From Roseovarius mucosus DSM 17069 (lineage in GTDB: Bacteria > Pseudomonadota > Alphaproteobacteria > Rhodobacterales > Rhodobacteraceae), in contig NZ_KN293975.1 in NCBI RefSeq assembly GCF_000768555.3, positions 186,001 through 250,000 on the forward strand: 64,000 bases of DNA, given 5' to 3'. A program made the translations under genes and the position numbers. Below the pieces are notes generated by a model. The model was given only the letters and a program-made list of their open reading frames with translations, did not search any database and had not been told where the DNA came from. This document shows positions 9,760-19,342 of this stretch, in pieces (position 1 is the first letter of the stretch; every line of letters starts with the position of its first letter).

Positions 9760-10563
9760 ATGCGAGTCTTGGCAATTTTTCTGACAACCGGGGTGCTTGC
9801 GGGGCCGGCACTGGCCTGCGGGCCGGATACAGATTGCATGCTGGGCGACCGGCATTACCGCATCGCCATGCCCGAGGGGCAGAGCACAGGCCCAGTGGGC
9901 GCCGTGGTCTTTGCCCATGGCTATCGCGGGTCGGCGGCGGCGGTGATGCAGAATCAGAACCTGCGGAAAGTGGTATCCGACATGGGGCTGGCATTGATCG
10001 CGCTCAAATCCGCTGATGACGACTGGGTGATTCCCTATGCGCCGCGCCATATGGACAGCGATGGATCGGTTGAATTCCGCTATGTCGAGGCGGTGATCGA
10101 GGATGCCGCGCGCCGGTTTCCGATTGATCCCAAGCGCATGATGGCGGCGGGATTTTCCGCGGGCGGCATGATGGTCTGGAACCTCGCCTGCACCATGCCC
10201 GAGCGGTTCGCGGGCTTTGCCGCAATCGCCGGAACCTTCTGGATGAAGCCGCCCGAGACCTGCGCCACGCCCGCGGCAAGCCTTGTGCATATTCACGGCA
10301 CGACAGACCCCACCGTGCCTCTGGCTGGCCGGGCCATTCTGGACACGCATCAGGGCGATGTCGCCGAGGCGCTTGACATGTATCAGGCGCTGGGTGGGTT
10401 CAGCCCGAGCGGCGAGACGGAATTCGAGGACCTCGAATGTCAGAACAGCCGCAATACCAAGGGTGAAGTTCTCGATTTTTGCCTGCACCCGGGCGGTCAC
10501 AGCTTTCGCAGCAGTTATTTGCGCTTTGCTTGGCAACAGTTGCAGGCGGCGGGGCAGCTCTGA
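9760..10563 (+). CDS. Secreted polyhydroxybutyrate-depolymerase-like esterase
   Basis: This 267-residue alpha/beta hydrolase has a signal peptide (residues 1-19, ending PALA). The nucleophile elbow GFSAGG, an Asp in HGTTDPTVP and a His in PGGHSF form the expected Ser-Asp-His triad. It resembles the LpqC/PHB-depolymerase esterase family acting on extracellular or periplasmic esters; the real substrate is unknown. An AAGGAG ribosome site precedes the ATG at 9760. It appears to be a single-gene unit. Confidence 0.85.
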   Translation: MRVLAIFLTTGVLAGPALACGPDTDCMLGDRHYRIAMPEGQSTGPVGAVVFAHGYRGSAAAVMQNQNLRKVVSDMGLALIALKSADDDWVIPYAPRHMDSDGSVEFRYVEAVIEDAARRFPIDPKRMMAAGFSAGGMMVWNLACTMPERFAGFAAIAGTFWMKPPETCATPAASLVHIHGTTDPTVPLAGRAILDTHQGDVAEALDMYQALGGFSPSGETEFEDLECQNSRNTKGEVLDFCLHPGGHSFRSSYLRFAWQQLQAAGQL

Positions 10564-10590
10564 GGCGGGGCTTGTTTGATGTCTCTGTTC

Positions 10591-10619
10591 GCGGAATACT
10601 CCGCTGAATGGACATTCAG
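10591..10619. promoter_or_regulatory. Two adjacent inverted repeats before methyltransferase gene
   Basis: GCGGA-ATAC-TCCGC (10591-10604) is followed by CTGAAT-GGAC-ATTCAG (10604-10619); both are perfect. They lie between the esterase stop and the methyltransferase start, without a T-tract, so they are more likely an operator or 5'-UTR structure than a terminator. Confidence 0.4.
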
Positions 10620-10633
10620 TCGGGGGGCATCGC

Positions 10634-11413
10634 ATGTCGGAGGATATTCTTTACGATCAAAGCCATATCGGCTTTCTTGAGGAGCTTTGGGGCGAGGGGT
10701 TTCTCTCGCCCGGTGGCCCGGAGGAAGTGGAGCGGGTGCTGGACGGGGTTGATCTGGCGGGGGCGCAGGTGCTCGATATTGGCTGTGGGTCCGGTGCTAT
10801 TGCGGTTTTGATGGTGCGCGACCATGGCGCTGCGCATGTGACGGGGATAGATGTAGAAGAACCGGTTTGCGCCGCCGCGCGCGCCCGCGCGGATGCGGCG
10901 GGGCTGGCGGGAAAGATCACCATCGACAAGGTCACTCCGGGGCCGTTTCCCTATGCGGATCACAGCTTTGACGTGGTGTTCTCCAAGGATTCCATCATCC
11001 ACATTCCCGACAAGGAGGCGCTGGCGGCCGAGGTGTTTCGGGTGCTCAAACCGGGTGGTATCTTTGCCGCCTCGGATTGGTTGCGCGCGCATGACGGCGC
11101 GCCCTCGCCCGAAATGGCGCATTACATCGCGCTTGAGGCGCTTGATTTTGCCATGGCCTCGCCCGCGCGGTATCGCGCGGCGCTGACGGCGGCGGGGTTT
11201 GTCGATGTAGCGCTCCTCGACCGCAGCCCTTGGTATTCGCAGGTTGCGGCGGCGGAGCTGGAGGAGCTGTCCGGCCCGCGCCGCGCGACATGGGAGGCGC
11301 GGCATGGCGCAGAGTTTATCGCGCATCAGATCGAGACCTGGACGGCCATGGTGCCGGTTTTGCGCTCGGGCGAGCATTGTCCACACCATATCCGGGGCCG
11401 CAAGCCGTCATGA
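10634..11413 (+). CDS. Class I SAM-dependent methyltransferase
   Basis: This 259-residue cytosolic protein has motif I VLDIGCGSG near residue 45, an acidic residue ending beta-2 (GIDVE), and the post-I DVVFSKDSIIHI segment. The closest family pattern seen is the phosphoethanolamine/small-amine N-methyltransferase group (FSKDSIIHIPDK), so a small-molecule N- or O-methyltransferase is likely; the substrate is unproven. Its TGA overlaps the ATG of the acetyltransferase gene (ATGA), so the two are coupled. It lies next to the amine-related cluster but on the opposite strand. Confidence 0.85.
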   Translation: MSEDILYDQSHIGFLEELWGEGFLSPGGPEEVERVLDGVDLAGAQVLDIGCGSGAIAVLMVRDHGAAHVTGIDVEEPVCAAARARADAAGLAGKITIDKVTPGPFPYADHSFDVVFSKDSIIHIPDKEALAAEVFRVLKPGGIFAASDWLRAHDGAPSPEMAHYIALEALDFAMASPARYRAALTAAGFVDVALLDRSPWYSQVAAAELEELSGPRRATWEARHGAEFIAHQIETWTAMVPVLRSGEHCPHHIRGRKPS

Positions 11414-12006
11414 TCAGGCCCATCGCGCAACGGGCGCTGGTGCTCGACACACCACGTCTGCGCTTGCGGCCTTGGGCTGCGGAGGACGAGGATTTGTGTC
11501 TAGATTTGCTCTGCGATCCTGCGGTCATGCGATTTGTGGGGCAGGCGCTGACCGAAGCGGAGGCGCGCGCCCACATGCCTAACGCACTCCGGCGTGGTGC
11601 TGGCGGGCGATTGGGCATCTGGTGCGTTCTGGATCGTGCGACCGGCGAAAAGATCGGCGATGGCGTGCTGACACCAGTTCCCATCGAGACCGAAGCCCCG
11701 GATTGGGCGCAACTGGTGCCCGATGCTTACCCCGAGGTAGAAATCGAGGTGGGATACCTGCTCAAGCCCGGCGCGTGGGGGCAGGGCTTTGCCACAGAAA
11801 TCTGTGACCGATTGCTGCGTTTTGCCTTTCAACAGACGGCCTTGGCGCAGGTTGTGGCCTGCACCGACCCGGTCAATCGCGCCTCGCAAAACGTGCTGCG
11901 TAAATGTGGGATGCGCGATTGCGGCCCGGCGCGCGCCTATGCCAGTGATGTGGCGTGGTTCGAGATCACCCGCGCCGAATGGCGCGCTCAGGCGTCGAAC
12001 CAATAG
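11410..12006 (+). CDS. GNAT family N-acetyltransferase (RimJ/RimL type)
   Basis: This 198-residue protein begins with the RimJ-like pattern TPRLRLRPW. It has the acetyl-CoA loop [16 protein letters not shown], and late in the fold [13 protein letters not shown], which is typical of this GNAT subfamily. It acetylates an unknown amine or protein N-terminus. It is translationally coupled to the methyltransferase. Its 3' end overlaps the convergent oxygenase gene by 19 bp. Confidence 0.88.
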   Translation: MIRPIAQRALVLDTPRLRLRPWAAEDEDLCLDLLCDPAVMRFVGQALTEAEARAHMPNALRRGAGGRLGIWCVLDRATGEKIGDGVLTPVPIETEAPDWAQLVPDAYPEVEIEVGYLLKPGAWGQGFATEICDRLLRFAFQQTALAQVVACTDPVNRASQNVLRKCGMRDCGPARAYASDVAWFEITRAEWRAQASNQ

Positions 12007-12785
12007 CCGTCGGGGTCGCCGGGATAGACGCCCAGATTGCGCCCGTGACCCTGATACCCCATCAGCCGGCGCACGGCGTCGGGGTATTGATCCGCCTTGG
12101 ATTTCGGCACCGAGAGATACATGTTCTCCTCTTGCCGGAGCCAGCCCAGTGAATAGGTGGTGATCAGCCCTTTGCGCGGGGCAGTGGCACGGTTGGCCCC
12201 GCCCGCATGCACCGTGGCCCCAAGGTAAAACAGCACCGAACCGCGCGGCATCACCGCCTGCGTGATCTGATCCTCGGTGATGCTCTTGATCGGGCGCAGG
12301 TCCTGAGAGCCGGGAACAACCCGCGTCGCGCCATTCTCGACCGTGAAATCATCCAGCGCCCACATCGCGGAAATCTGGAACTCCACGCCGGGAATCCGGA
12401 TCGGGTAGAAATCGTCGTCGCGGTGCAGCACCTGTGCCTTTTCCCCCGGCAGGATTTCGATCGCGGTGGACGACCCGATGCGATAGCTGATGCAATGGCG
12501 TTTGAGCACGCGGTCGGCCACCTCCATCACCAGCGGATGCGCGAGAATATCTGCTGCGGCCTCTGAAATCTTGAGGATGCTGCCCAGACGGCGCGTCTTG
12601 TAGCCGTTGAAATCATTGGCGAACTTGTGCCCTTGCTCGTCGAACGGGCCACGCAGATCAGCCGTGACGCGGTCGAGCAGATCATGGCCTGCTACCGCTT
12701 CGACGACTACCCCGCCCTCGCTCAGCAGGGCCTTGGCGATCATGCCCGGATCGGCTTTCGCGTTCAGGCGCGCGACCTCAACCAT
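11988..12785 (-). CDS. Phytanoyl-CoA dioxygenase family Fe(II)/2-oxoglutarate oxygenase
   Basis: This 265-residue PhyH-family hydroxylase has the metal-binding facial triad visible as H-x-D in LHRDDDFYP and the distal His in [11 protein letters not shown], followed by an Arg-containing 2-oxoglutarate segment. The product is a cytosolic oxidase that would hydroxylate a small metabolite, and hydroxylation of a methyl or alpha carbon could drive demethylation. It is the last gene of the leftward operon; its ATG overlaps the aminotransferase stop by 8 bp. The substrate is unknown, but the linked genes suggest an N-containing compound. Confidence 0.86.
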   Translation of the reverse strand: MVEVARLNAKADPGMIAKALLSEGGVVVEAVAGHDLLDRVTADLRGPFDEQGHKFANDFNGYKTRRLGSILKISEAAADILAHPLVMEVADRVLKRHCISYRIGSSTAIEILPGEKAQVLHRDDDFYPIRIPGVEFQISAMWALDDFTVENGATRVVPGSQDLRPIKSITEDQITQAVMPRGSVLFYLGATVHAGGANRATAPRKGLITTYSLGWLRQEENMYLSVPKSKADQYPDAVRRLMGYQGHGRNLGVYPGDPDGYWFDA

Positions 12786-14157
12786 TGTATTCGGCGCTGA
12801 GTTGGGTCAGCCCCGCCTCCATGATCTCGAACATTTCATCTATCTCCTCTGTGGTGATGATCAGCGGCGGCGAGAACACCGCCATATTGCCGTAAGGGCG
12901 CAGCAAGAGGCCCCGCGCCTCGCAGGCGGCATCGAGTTTGGCCCCGAATTGCAGATGTTTGGCATAGCTTTCGTCGCTGAGGTCTGGCCGACATTCGAGA
13001 CAGCCCAAGAGCCCCATGCCGCGCGCGTCGCCAACTATGTCGAACCTCTCGCCGATGCTGCGCAACCGCGCCTGAAATTGCGGGGTGATGCGGCGGACAT
13101 GGGCGAGAATATCCTCGCGCTCGATGATCTCGATATTCTTGAGCGCGGCGGCGCAGGCCACGGGATGTCCGCAATAGGTATAGCCATTGTAGAACACGTC
13201 ATCGCCCTCGACCCCGGCCAGCCGTTCCATCAGCCGGTCCGACAGGATGCAGGCCCCGAGCGGCACATAGCCAGAGGTCAGCCCCTTGGCGCAGGTGATG
13301 ATGTCGGGGGTGACGCCAAAGACCTCTTCGGAGGCGAACCAATGGCCCAGCCTGCCAAAGCCGGTCACGACCTCGTCCGAGATATAGAGGATGTCGTGCT
13401 GGCGGCAGATTTCGGCGGTGCGTTGGTGATAGCCGGGGGGCGGCACGACAACGCCACCAGAACACAGGATCGGTTCGGCGATGAAGGCGCCGATGCGCTC
13501 GGGGCCAACGTCGGCGATCATCTGCTCGAACTCGGCGATTTTGAGATCACCCCAATCCGCCACGCTCATGCCTGCGGGACGGCGGTAGGGGTTCACGTCG
13601 GGCAGGAACCGCACCAGATCGTCGGCCTTGTCAAACCGCGTCTTGAAGCGTTCCTTGCCGGTCACGGTGGCGGCGAGATAGGTCGAGCCGTGATAGGCCT
13701 TTTCGCGCGAGAGCACGATCTTCTTGTCCGGGCGGCCCAGCCGGTTGTTGAGGAATTGCACGACCCGGATGGCGGTATCGACAGCGGTCGAGCCGCCGGT
13801 GGTGAAATGCACGGTGTTGAGATCGCCGGGGGTCAATTCCGCAAGCTTGCGCGCCAGAAGCGCGGCGGGTTCGGTGGTGAAGGACCAGGGCGAGGCATAG
13901 GGCATCGACATGGCCTGCGCCGCAATCGCCTCGGCCATCTCGGCCCGGCCATAGCCGATCTGAACACACCACATGCCCCCCGGCCCGTCGATATGGCGCT
14001 TGCCCTTGCTATCCCAGATATGGATGCCCTGCGCGGTGTTGACCCGCAGGAGATCCGATTTGCGCCAGTCGCGGATGCCGGTCCAGGGGTGCAGGTTATG
14101 GGTGCGATCCCAGAGGGTCAGGTCGTCGGGGGCAGGCGTGTTGGAATGGGTGTTCAT
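12778..14157 (-). CDS. Class III (omega) aminotransferase
   Basis: This 459-residue PLP enzyme resembles polyamine or beta-alanine:pyruvate aminotransferases. It has the [10 protein letters not shown] phosphate-binding region, EPI near the cofactor, [10 protein letters not shown] for the PLP-ring Asp, and Schiff-base K291 in [11 protein letters not shown]. It transfers the amino group of an omega-amine to pyruvate or 2-oxoglutarate. The start at 14155-14157 has a GGAGAA ribosome site; an ATG 21 bp upstream is a weaker alternative. It lies between the GcvT-like and PhyH genes and probably acts late in the pathway. Confidence 0.92.
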   Translation of the reverse strand: MNTHSNTPAPDDLTLWDRTHNLHPWTGIRDWRKSDLLRVNTAQGIHIWDSKGKRHIDGPGGMWCVQIGYGRAEMAEAIAAQAMSMPYASPWSFTTEPAALLARKLAELTPGDLNTVHFTTGGSTAVDTAIRVVQFLNNRLGRPDKKIVLSREKAYHGSTYLAATVTGKERFKTRFDKADDLVRFLPDVNPYRRPAGMSVADWGDLKIAEFEQMIADVGPERIGAFIAEPILCSGGVVVPPPGYHQRTAEICRQHDILYISDEVVTGFGRLGHWFASEEVFGVTPDIITCAKGLTSGYVPLGACILSDRLMERLAGVEGDDVFYNGYTYCGHPVACAAALKNIEIIEREDILAHVRRITPQFQARLRSIGERFDIVGDARGMGLLGCLECRPDLSDESYAKHLQFGAKLDAACEARGLLLRPYGNMAVFSPPLIITTEEIDEMFEIMEAGLTQLSAEYNG

Positions 14158-14189
14158 GGTATTCTCCGTCTGAGTCATGTCTGGCTGGA

Positions 14190-15362
14190 TCAGGTCTGGG
14201 CGGGCGGGGTGGCGCGGGCGCGGGGCGGTCGGAAGAACGCGGATCTGACCGGCGTCAGCCGCGCCATGCGGCGGTCCCATTTTCCTTCTTCCAGCGTGTA
14301 TATCTCGGCCCAGAGGTCGCTGGGGCGTCGTGCCGCAATGGGCATCTGCACATGGGCGAGGGCGATGTTGCGCTTGGCGGTGGGCGACCAGACGCCCGAG
14401 GTGACATGCCCCACCTCGCGCCGCTTGGCGTGATAGATCAGCGCGCCTTGGGCGGGTTTGAACCCCTCGACATCGAGCCGCATCAAGAGGCTGCGGGGCT
14501 TGGCCGCCAGGAGCGCGCGGCGGCCGTTGAAATGCCCCTTGGTGAAATCGACCATGGGGCCAAGCCCCAATTCAAGCGGCGTATGCCCGCGGTGCAGGCG
14601 CTCAGTGGCATGGGCGGGCTGGAAATCGACGCCCGCGACCATGAACCCCGCCTCGATCCGGGCGATGTTCACCGCCTCGTAGCCGATGGCGCGTAGCCCG
14701 AGGTTTTCACCTGCGCGCCAGAGCCGATCCCAGAGAGGCAGGGCATCGCCCCACGCCGTCCAAAGCTCATATCCCAGATCGCCCGTGAAACCGGTGCGCG
14801 AGATCATCAGCCCCGGTTCTACCTCGGTCAGGTCGAAGGGGCGCAGATGCCCTATGTCGAGCCCCGCCGCGCATAGCACCGCAAAAGCGGTCGGCCCTTG
14901 CAGCGCCAGCGCGGCCATCTCTCGGCTCTCGTCGTGGACGTTGGCGTCAAATCCCCATGCCGCCTCCAAGAGCCATGTCAGGATCGGTTCCTGACAGCAA
15001 AGGCGCCAATCGTCGGCTCCGAGGTGAAAGAGCGTGCCGTCGTCAATCACCATGCCCTCTTCGTCGCACCAGACCGCGTAGCCGACCCGGCCTGTCGCAA
15101 TTCTGGTCACGTCGCGGGTGACAAGGCGGTTGAGAACGCGCGCGGCATCCGGCCCGGTTATGCGGTATTTGTGCAGCGGAGAGATATCGAAGAGCGCGGC
15201 CTGATTGCGCAGGGCGAAATATTCGAACTCCACCGTGTCGAGCATCGAGGGTGCCGCATAGCCGGCCCAGCCATACCAGCCCTGCGCCCGGTTGAGCGCG
15301 GCAAGTCGCGAATGCACGGGCCCGTCGATCAGGCCCAGCTTGGGATCGGTGGCGATGCTCAT
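14190..15362 (-). CDS. GcvT-like aminomethyltransferase family protein
   Basis: This 390-residue folate-binding GCV_T protein carries the T-protein/demethylase pattern ALFDISPLHKYRITGPDA near residue 60, the conserved SRTGFTGDLGYELW segment, and a C-terminal barrel domain. The family moves one-carbon units from N-methyl substrates to tetrahydrofolate. No gcvH or gcvP is adjacent, so a role in N- or O-demethylation of the cluster substrate is more likely than glycine cleavage. Its ATG overlaps the stop of the preceding flavoprotein gene (ATGA), consistent with one operon. Confidence 0.88.
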   Translation of the reverse strand: MSIATDPKLGLIDGPVHSRLAALNRAQGWYGWAGYAAPSMLDTVEFEYFALRNQAALFDISPLHKYRITGPDAARVLNRLVTRDVTRIATGRVGYAVWCDEEGMVIDDGTLFHLGADDWRLCCQEPILTWLLEAAWGFDANVHDESREMAALALQGPTAFAVLCAAGLDIGHLRPFDLTEVEPGLMISRTGFTGDLGYELWTAWGDALPLWDRLWRAGENLGLRAIGYEAVNIARIEAGFMVAGVDFQPAHATERLHRGHTPLELGLGPMVDFTKGHFNGRRALLAAKPRSLLMRLDVEGFKPAQGALIYHAKRREVGHVTSGVWSPTAKRNIALAHVQMPIAARRPSDLWAEIYTLEEGKWDRRMARLTPVRSAFFRPPRARATPPAQT

Positions 15363-16918
15363 GACGTGCCCCTCAAGGCGGCGTGCGCCGCATTGCGCCC
15401 CGCCAGCCCCATCAGATCGCCACCAGGATGGGCGGAGGCCCCGCAAAGGTAGAGGCCTGATGGCCCCATCCTATAGCGTCCGATGCCGATGGAAGGACGC
15501 AGGGTGAGAAGCTGATCGAGGCTCATTTCCGCATGATGCCAATGCCCGCCCGGCGCGCCGGTCTCGGCTTCGATCCGGTCGGGCGGGATCACCTCGGCCC
15601 CGGTCACAAGCTGGGGCAGGCCGGGGGCATAGCGGGTGAGCGTTTCGAGGGTGGTCTGGAGCAAGGCATCGCGTGCGGCTGCGTTCCAGCCGCCCGCCAG
15701 ATCAACCGGCGCGTAGCTCACGATGAGCGACAGGGCATGGCCCCTGGCCCCGCGCTGCGCCGGGTCCGTCTGACCGGGCAAGACTGCCTCGATCACCGGA
15801 TGGGACGATATTTCGCGGTATTTCGAGGGGTTGAAGGCGTCTTCGACATAAGTGGCGGAGGGCGCAATCACCAGGCGGGCCGAGAGCAGATCATCGGGCA
15901 GGCCGGGGATCGCGGGCAGGGCGTCAAGCGTCAGGTTGATCTTGGCCACCGTGCCGCGCGCGCGGATATGGCGCAGGCGGCGGGTGGTTTCGATGTCGAA
16001 ATGCGCAAGCCCCGTCATCTCTGCGGTGATCCGCGCGCCGCCGCTGCTCAGGACGCGGGCGGTATGGAGTGTCTCGCCCCGGTCGGTGATCACCCCGGTC
16101 ACGCGGTCCTGCTCCGTGAGGATGCGGGCCACGCCGCAGCCTGTCTCGATCACCGCGCCAGCCCGCCCGGCGGCCCCGGCAAAGGCGTCGATCACCGCCG
16201 CCATGCCGCCCCTCGGCAGTCTTGCTCCGCCGCCATGCCCCATGCGGTAAAGAAGGCCAAAAACCGTGCCGGGTGCGCGTGGCCCCGCCGCCGCCCCGCG
16301 CACCGCATCCGCCGCCAAAAGGCCCGCAAGGGGGCCATCGGGCAGCTCGTCAAGGATGAGGTCATAGGCATTTGAGAGCAGGGTTTGCAGGAAACGTCGC
16401 ATCTCGGGCTTGCCCAAGCGGCGCAGGCCAAGGCCCATGCGGCCCAAGCGCCATATCTCCTTGATCCGGTCCGGCGAGAGAAGGGGTGCCGCGCCCCCCG
16501 GCGGGGCGGTCTCGGCCAGAGGGCGCAGAAGCGCGACGTAGGTGGTCAGCCGCTGGAAGAGCGCGGCAAAGGCCGCCGCATCGGGGTGTGTGCCTCCATC
16601 GGCAAAGCGGACGCTTGCACCTTGCGTGACCACATGGCGGCCATCTTCGGAGAGCGCCACCGTGGGTAAAGCCACAGTTTCGAACGGCCAATCGCGGGCA
16701 CCCAAGCCTAACTCGCGCCGCACCAAGGGGCTGAGATTATAGAGCAGATGTGCCATGCGCGGCGCGCCGCTGGCATCGGGGGCGGCCATGCCGCCCAGAT
16801 GCGCCGCGCGTTCCAGCAGGCAAACCGATTGCCCCGCCTGCGCCAGCACCCCGGCCGCCGCGAGGCCGTTCAGCCCGCCGCCAATCACGATGGCGTCAAA
16901 GGTGCGGGTGATGCTCAT
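15359..16918 (-). CDS. NAD(P)/FAD-dependent oxidoreductase B (phytoene-desaturase-like)
   Basis: This 519-residue flavoprotein has the N-terminal FAD-binding motif VIGGGLNGLAAAGVLAQAG and a C-terminal LYLCGASAHPGGDLMG segment typical of CrtI/all-trans-retinol-saturase-like amine oxidoreductases. In this operon a carotenoid role is unlikely because no other carotenoid genes are present. Oxidation of a C-N or C-C bond in the cluster substrate is more plausible. Its ATG (16916-16918) overlaps the intended stop of oxidoreductase A. An extra base in A lets A and B be read as one 1064-codon frame; the two full domains and the overlap argue for two separate proteins. Confidence 0.85.
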   Translation of the reverse strand: MSITRTFDAIVIGGGLNGLAAAGVLAQAGQSVCLLERAAHLGGMAAPDASGAPRMAHLLYNLSPLVRRELGLGARDWPFETVALPTVALSEDGRHVVTQGASVRFADGGTHPDAAAFAALFQRLTTYVALLRPLAETAPPGGAAPLLSPDRIKEIWRLGRMGLGLRRLGKPEMRRFLQTLLSNAYDLILDELPDGPLAGLLAADAVRGAAAGPRAPGTVFGLLYRMGHGGGARLPRGGMAAVIDAFAGAAGRAGAVIETGCGVARILTEQDRVTGVITDRGETLHTARVLSSGGARITAEMTGLAHFDIETTRRLRHIRARGTVAKINLTLDALPAIPGLPDDLLSARLVIAPSATYVEDAFNPSKYREISSHPVIEAVLPGQTDPAQRGARGHALSLIVSYAPVDLAGGWNAAARDALLQTTLETLTRYAPGLPQLVTGAEVIPPDRIEAETGAPGGHWHHAEMSLDQLLTLRPSIGIGRYRMGPSGLYLCGASAHPGGDLMGLAGRNAAHAALRGTS

Positions 16919-18553
16919 GCCGCATAGCCCTTGCGCGGCGCGCGGGGCCATTCGCGCCGCAGGATGGCGCGGGCGGCGTTGGCCCCCCGGTGCTGCCATC
17001 ACCCCGCCGCCCGGATGGGCAGACGAGCCGCAGAGATAGAGCCCGCCGATGGGCGAGCCATAGCCGGAATAGCCGGGCACGGGCCGGTTGAAGAAGAGCT
17101 GATCAAAGGTCAACTCGCCCTGAAAGATATTGCCCTCGGTCAGCCCGACCTCGGTTTCCAATTCCAGCGGCGAGCGGACCTCCATATGCTGAATGCGCTC
17201 GCGGATATCCGGGCAGGCAATGGTAATCTGGTCCAAGACGGTCTCGGCCAGCGCGTGCCGCGCCGCGTCCGTCCAGTTCTGGCCGCTGCGCTGGCCATCT
17301 GCCGCCAGATCATAGGGCGCGTATTGCACAAAGACCGTCATCATGTGGCTGCCCGGCGGGGCCATGGTCGGGTCGATCTGACTGGGGATCAGCATGTCGA
17401 TATAGGGGCGCGCCGACCAGCGCCCGGCCTTCCAGTCGTCATAGGCGCGCTCCAACTCCCATAGGCTTTGCGTGACATGCAGATCGCCGCGCAGGAAGCT
17501 GGCATGTGCGGGCGCGGCCGGAAAGGCGGGCATGCGGTCGAGCGCGATGTTGAGCTTGGCCGAGGAACCCCGGATCTTGAACCGCTCCACCGCGCGGGTG
17601 AACTCCTCGGGCAGGGCGGCGCGGTCGACATGGTTCAGGAATGTGCGTTTCACATCCATGTTCGAGGCCACGACCGGCGCGTGATATTCGGTGCCATCCT
17701 CCAGCGCCACGCCGGTCACGCGCCCCTCCTTGACGAGGATTTGCGCCACGCCTGCGCCAACATGAATGGTGCCGCCCGCCGCCCCAAAGGCCGCGCCGAG
17801 CGCGTTGGAAATCGCCCCCATGCCGCCGCGCGCAAAGCCCCAAGCCCCGATGCCGCCGTCGATATCGCCCATGTAATGATGCAAGAGCACATAGGCGGTG
17901 CCCGGCGAATAGACGCCGAGCCCCGTGCCGATGATGCCCGACCCGGCCAGATGCGCCTTGATCAGATCGCTCTCGAAATGCTCGTCCAGAAGATCGCCGA
18001 TTGACATGGTCCAGAAGCGCAGAGTTTCGGCAAGCTCCTTGCGCCCCAGCCCATGCGCCTGTTTCACCATATAGGCCATTTCGCCCAGATCGCGCGGGCG
18101 CAGCGAGGCGGGATCAGGCGCGTCGCGCAACAGAAACGGGCGGATGAACCGGCATTGCCGCAGGATCATCTGCGCATAGCGCGGATAGGCATCGGCATCG
18201 CGGGGCGAATGGCGCGCCATTTCGCGCTGAAGCGCGTGATGATCCGAATAATAAGCGAAGTAATCGCCGTCCGGCGTGAAACTCGCCCCGCCCTCATAGG
18301 GAATCACCTGTAGGCCGTATGTCGGCAGGTCGAGATCGCGCACAATCTCGCGCCGCAAGAGCGAGCAGACATAAGAGCAGTTGGAATAGGTCCACCCTTC
18401 GTGCAGCGAGCGGCTCACCGCCGCGCCGCCGATCCAGTCGTTCTTTTCCACAACCAGCACCTGACGGCCTGCGCGTGCCAGATAGGCGGCGGCGGTCAGG
18501 CCGTTATGGCCCGCGCCGATGATGATGGCGTCAAATGAGGATTGGGGTCGCAT
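16915..18553 (-). CDS. NAD(P)/FAD-dependent oxidoreductase A with 3'-terminal frameshift
   Basis: This is a paralogue of oxidoreductase B: N-terminal IIGAGHNGLTAAAYLARAG, then a C-terminal LYLCGSSAHPGGGVMAAPG. After that motif the frame goes astray at the C6 run at 16983-16988 (G6 on the coding strand). Removing one G restores a normal tail, NAARAILRREWPRAPRKGYA, and a TGA at 16915-16917 that overlaps the next ATG. With the base correction it is 545 residues. The start at 18551-18553 has an AGGAG ribosome site. The extra base could be real or a homopolymer sequencing error; only the last 20 or so residues are affected. Confidence 0.82.
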
Positions 18554-18604
18554 GGCGGTGCTCCTGTCGTCATCCTAGCCAAGTCGGATTTCGTCGTAAA
18601 GTTT

Positions 18605-18618
18605 TTTGAGCGCTCAAA
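18605..18618. promoter_or_regulatory. Perfect 14-bp palindrome, candidate TetR operator
   Basis: TTTGAGCGCTCAAA lies in the 98-bp divergent gap between oxidoreductase A and the TetR gene, about 50 bp from each start. Its TTGA-x-CG half-site resembles the second palindrome at 20225-20242. Control of both flanking genes by the adjacent TetR is inferred. Confidence 0.6.
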
Positions 18619-18660
18619 TAAATTTTTATGGGCTGACGCGCTGCGCGACCTGTGGCATGG

Positions 18661-19332
18661 ATGAGGGAACCGTTAGGAAAAGGGCCAGAAGTGGGCGGGG
18701 CAACGACCAGAAAACCGCGAAAAGAGCGCAAGGAGAATGCCGAACGTCGCCGCAGGCAGCTCTTGGATGCGGCGCGGCGGTCGATCCTGACGCATGGTCT
18801 GGCACGCACCACGCTGGCCACCGTCGCCGATGAGGCAGGGCTGTCGCAGGGCGTGGCGGTGTTCTATTTCACCTCGAAAGGTGGGCTGCTGACCGAGACG
18901 CTGCGCGACCTATATGAAGGCTATGAGAGCCTGTGGATGCGGGCGCTGGAGGGGGCGGGCGAGGCGCCGCTGGACCGGCTGATGGCCCTTCTTGCGGCGG
19001 ATTTCAGCGCCGAGGCCTGTGGCCCCGATGTCCTGCCGCTCTGGTTCGCGTTCTGGGGTGAATTGCGGTTTACGGGACATTACGCCGAGGTCGCGGCAGA
19101 GTTCGACATGCGGCGCCATGCGGCGCTGTCGGGCATCTGGGCGGCGCTCTTGCCTCAATCTAGCCAAACGGAGGCGGAGCAATTGGCCGAGTGGATGGAA
19201 TCCCTCACCGATGGCTATTGGCAACGCCTGCATCTCGCACCCGAAAGCTATGACCGCGCCCGCGCCTTGGCGGCGAGCAAAGTGTGCCTGTCGCGGCTGG
19301 TGCCGGACCTGCTGCGCGCGCCCACAACCTGA
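18661..19332 (+). CDS. TetR/AcrR family regulator (BetI-like)
   Basis: This is a one-component repressor of about 223 residues. A basic N-terminal arm is followed by the TetR helix-turn-helix (RTTLATVADEAGLSQGVAVFYF), and the helical ligand-binding half contains LWFAFWGEL and a BetI-like C-terminus. It is divergent from the flavin oxidoreductase operon, with a perfect palindrome between them, so autoregulation and control of that operon are likely. The start is uncertain: GTG at 18652, ATG at 18661, or a GTG about 30 bp further downstream behind an AGGAAAAGGG site. Confidence 0.85.
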   Translation: MREPLGKGPEVGGATTRKPRKERKENAERRRRQLLDAARRSILTHGLARTTLATVADEAGLSQGVAVFYFTSKGGLLTETLRDLYEGYESLWMRALEGAGEAPLDRLMALLAADFSAEACGPDVLPLWFAFWGELRFTGHYAEVAAEFDMRRHAALSGIWAALLPQSSQTEAEQLAEWMESLTDGYWQRLHLAPESYDRARALAASKVCLSRLVPDLLRAPTT

Positions 19333-19342
19333 CGCGGCGCGA

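Noticed and set aside
15359..18553. A genuine two-domain 1064-residue fused flavoenzyme
   Set aside because: Both halves are complete paralogues, the normal stop/start overlap is present one frame away, and the frame change sits at a G6 run. Kept as a finding about the base run rather than as a real fusion.
12778..18553. Carotenoid biosynthesis operon based on phytoene-desaturase-like proteins
   Set aside because: No crtB, crtE or crtY-like genes are present; neighbours are a GcvT-like enzyme, an aminotransferase and an oxygenase, so the flavoproteins are more likely amine or small-molecule oxidases.
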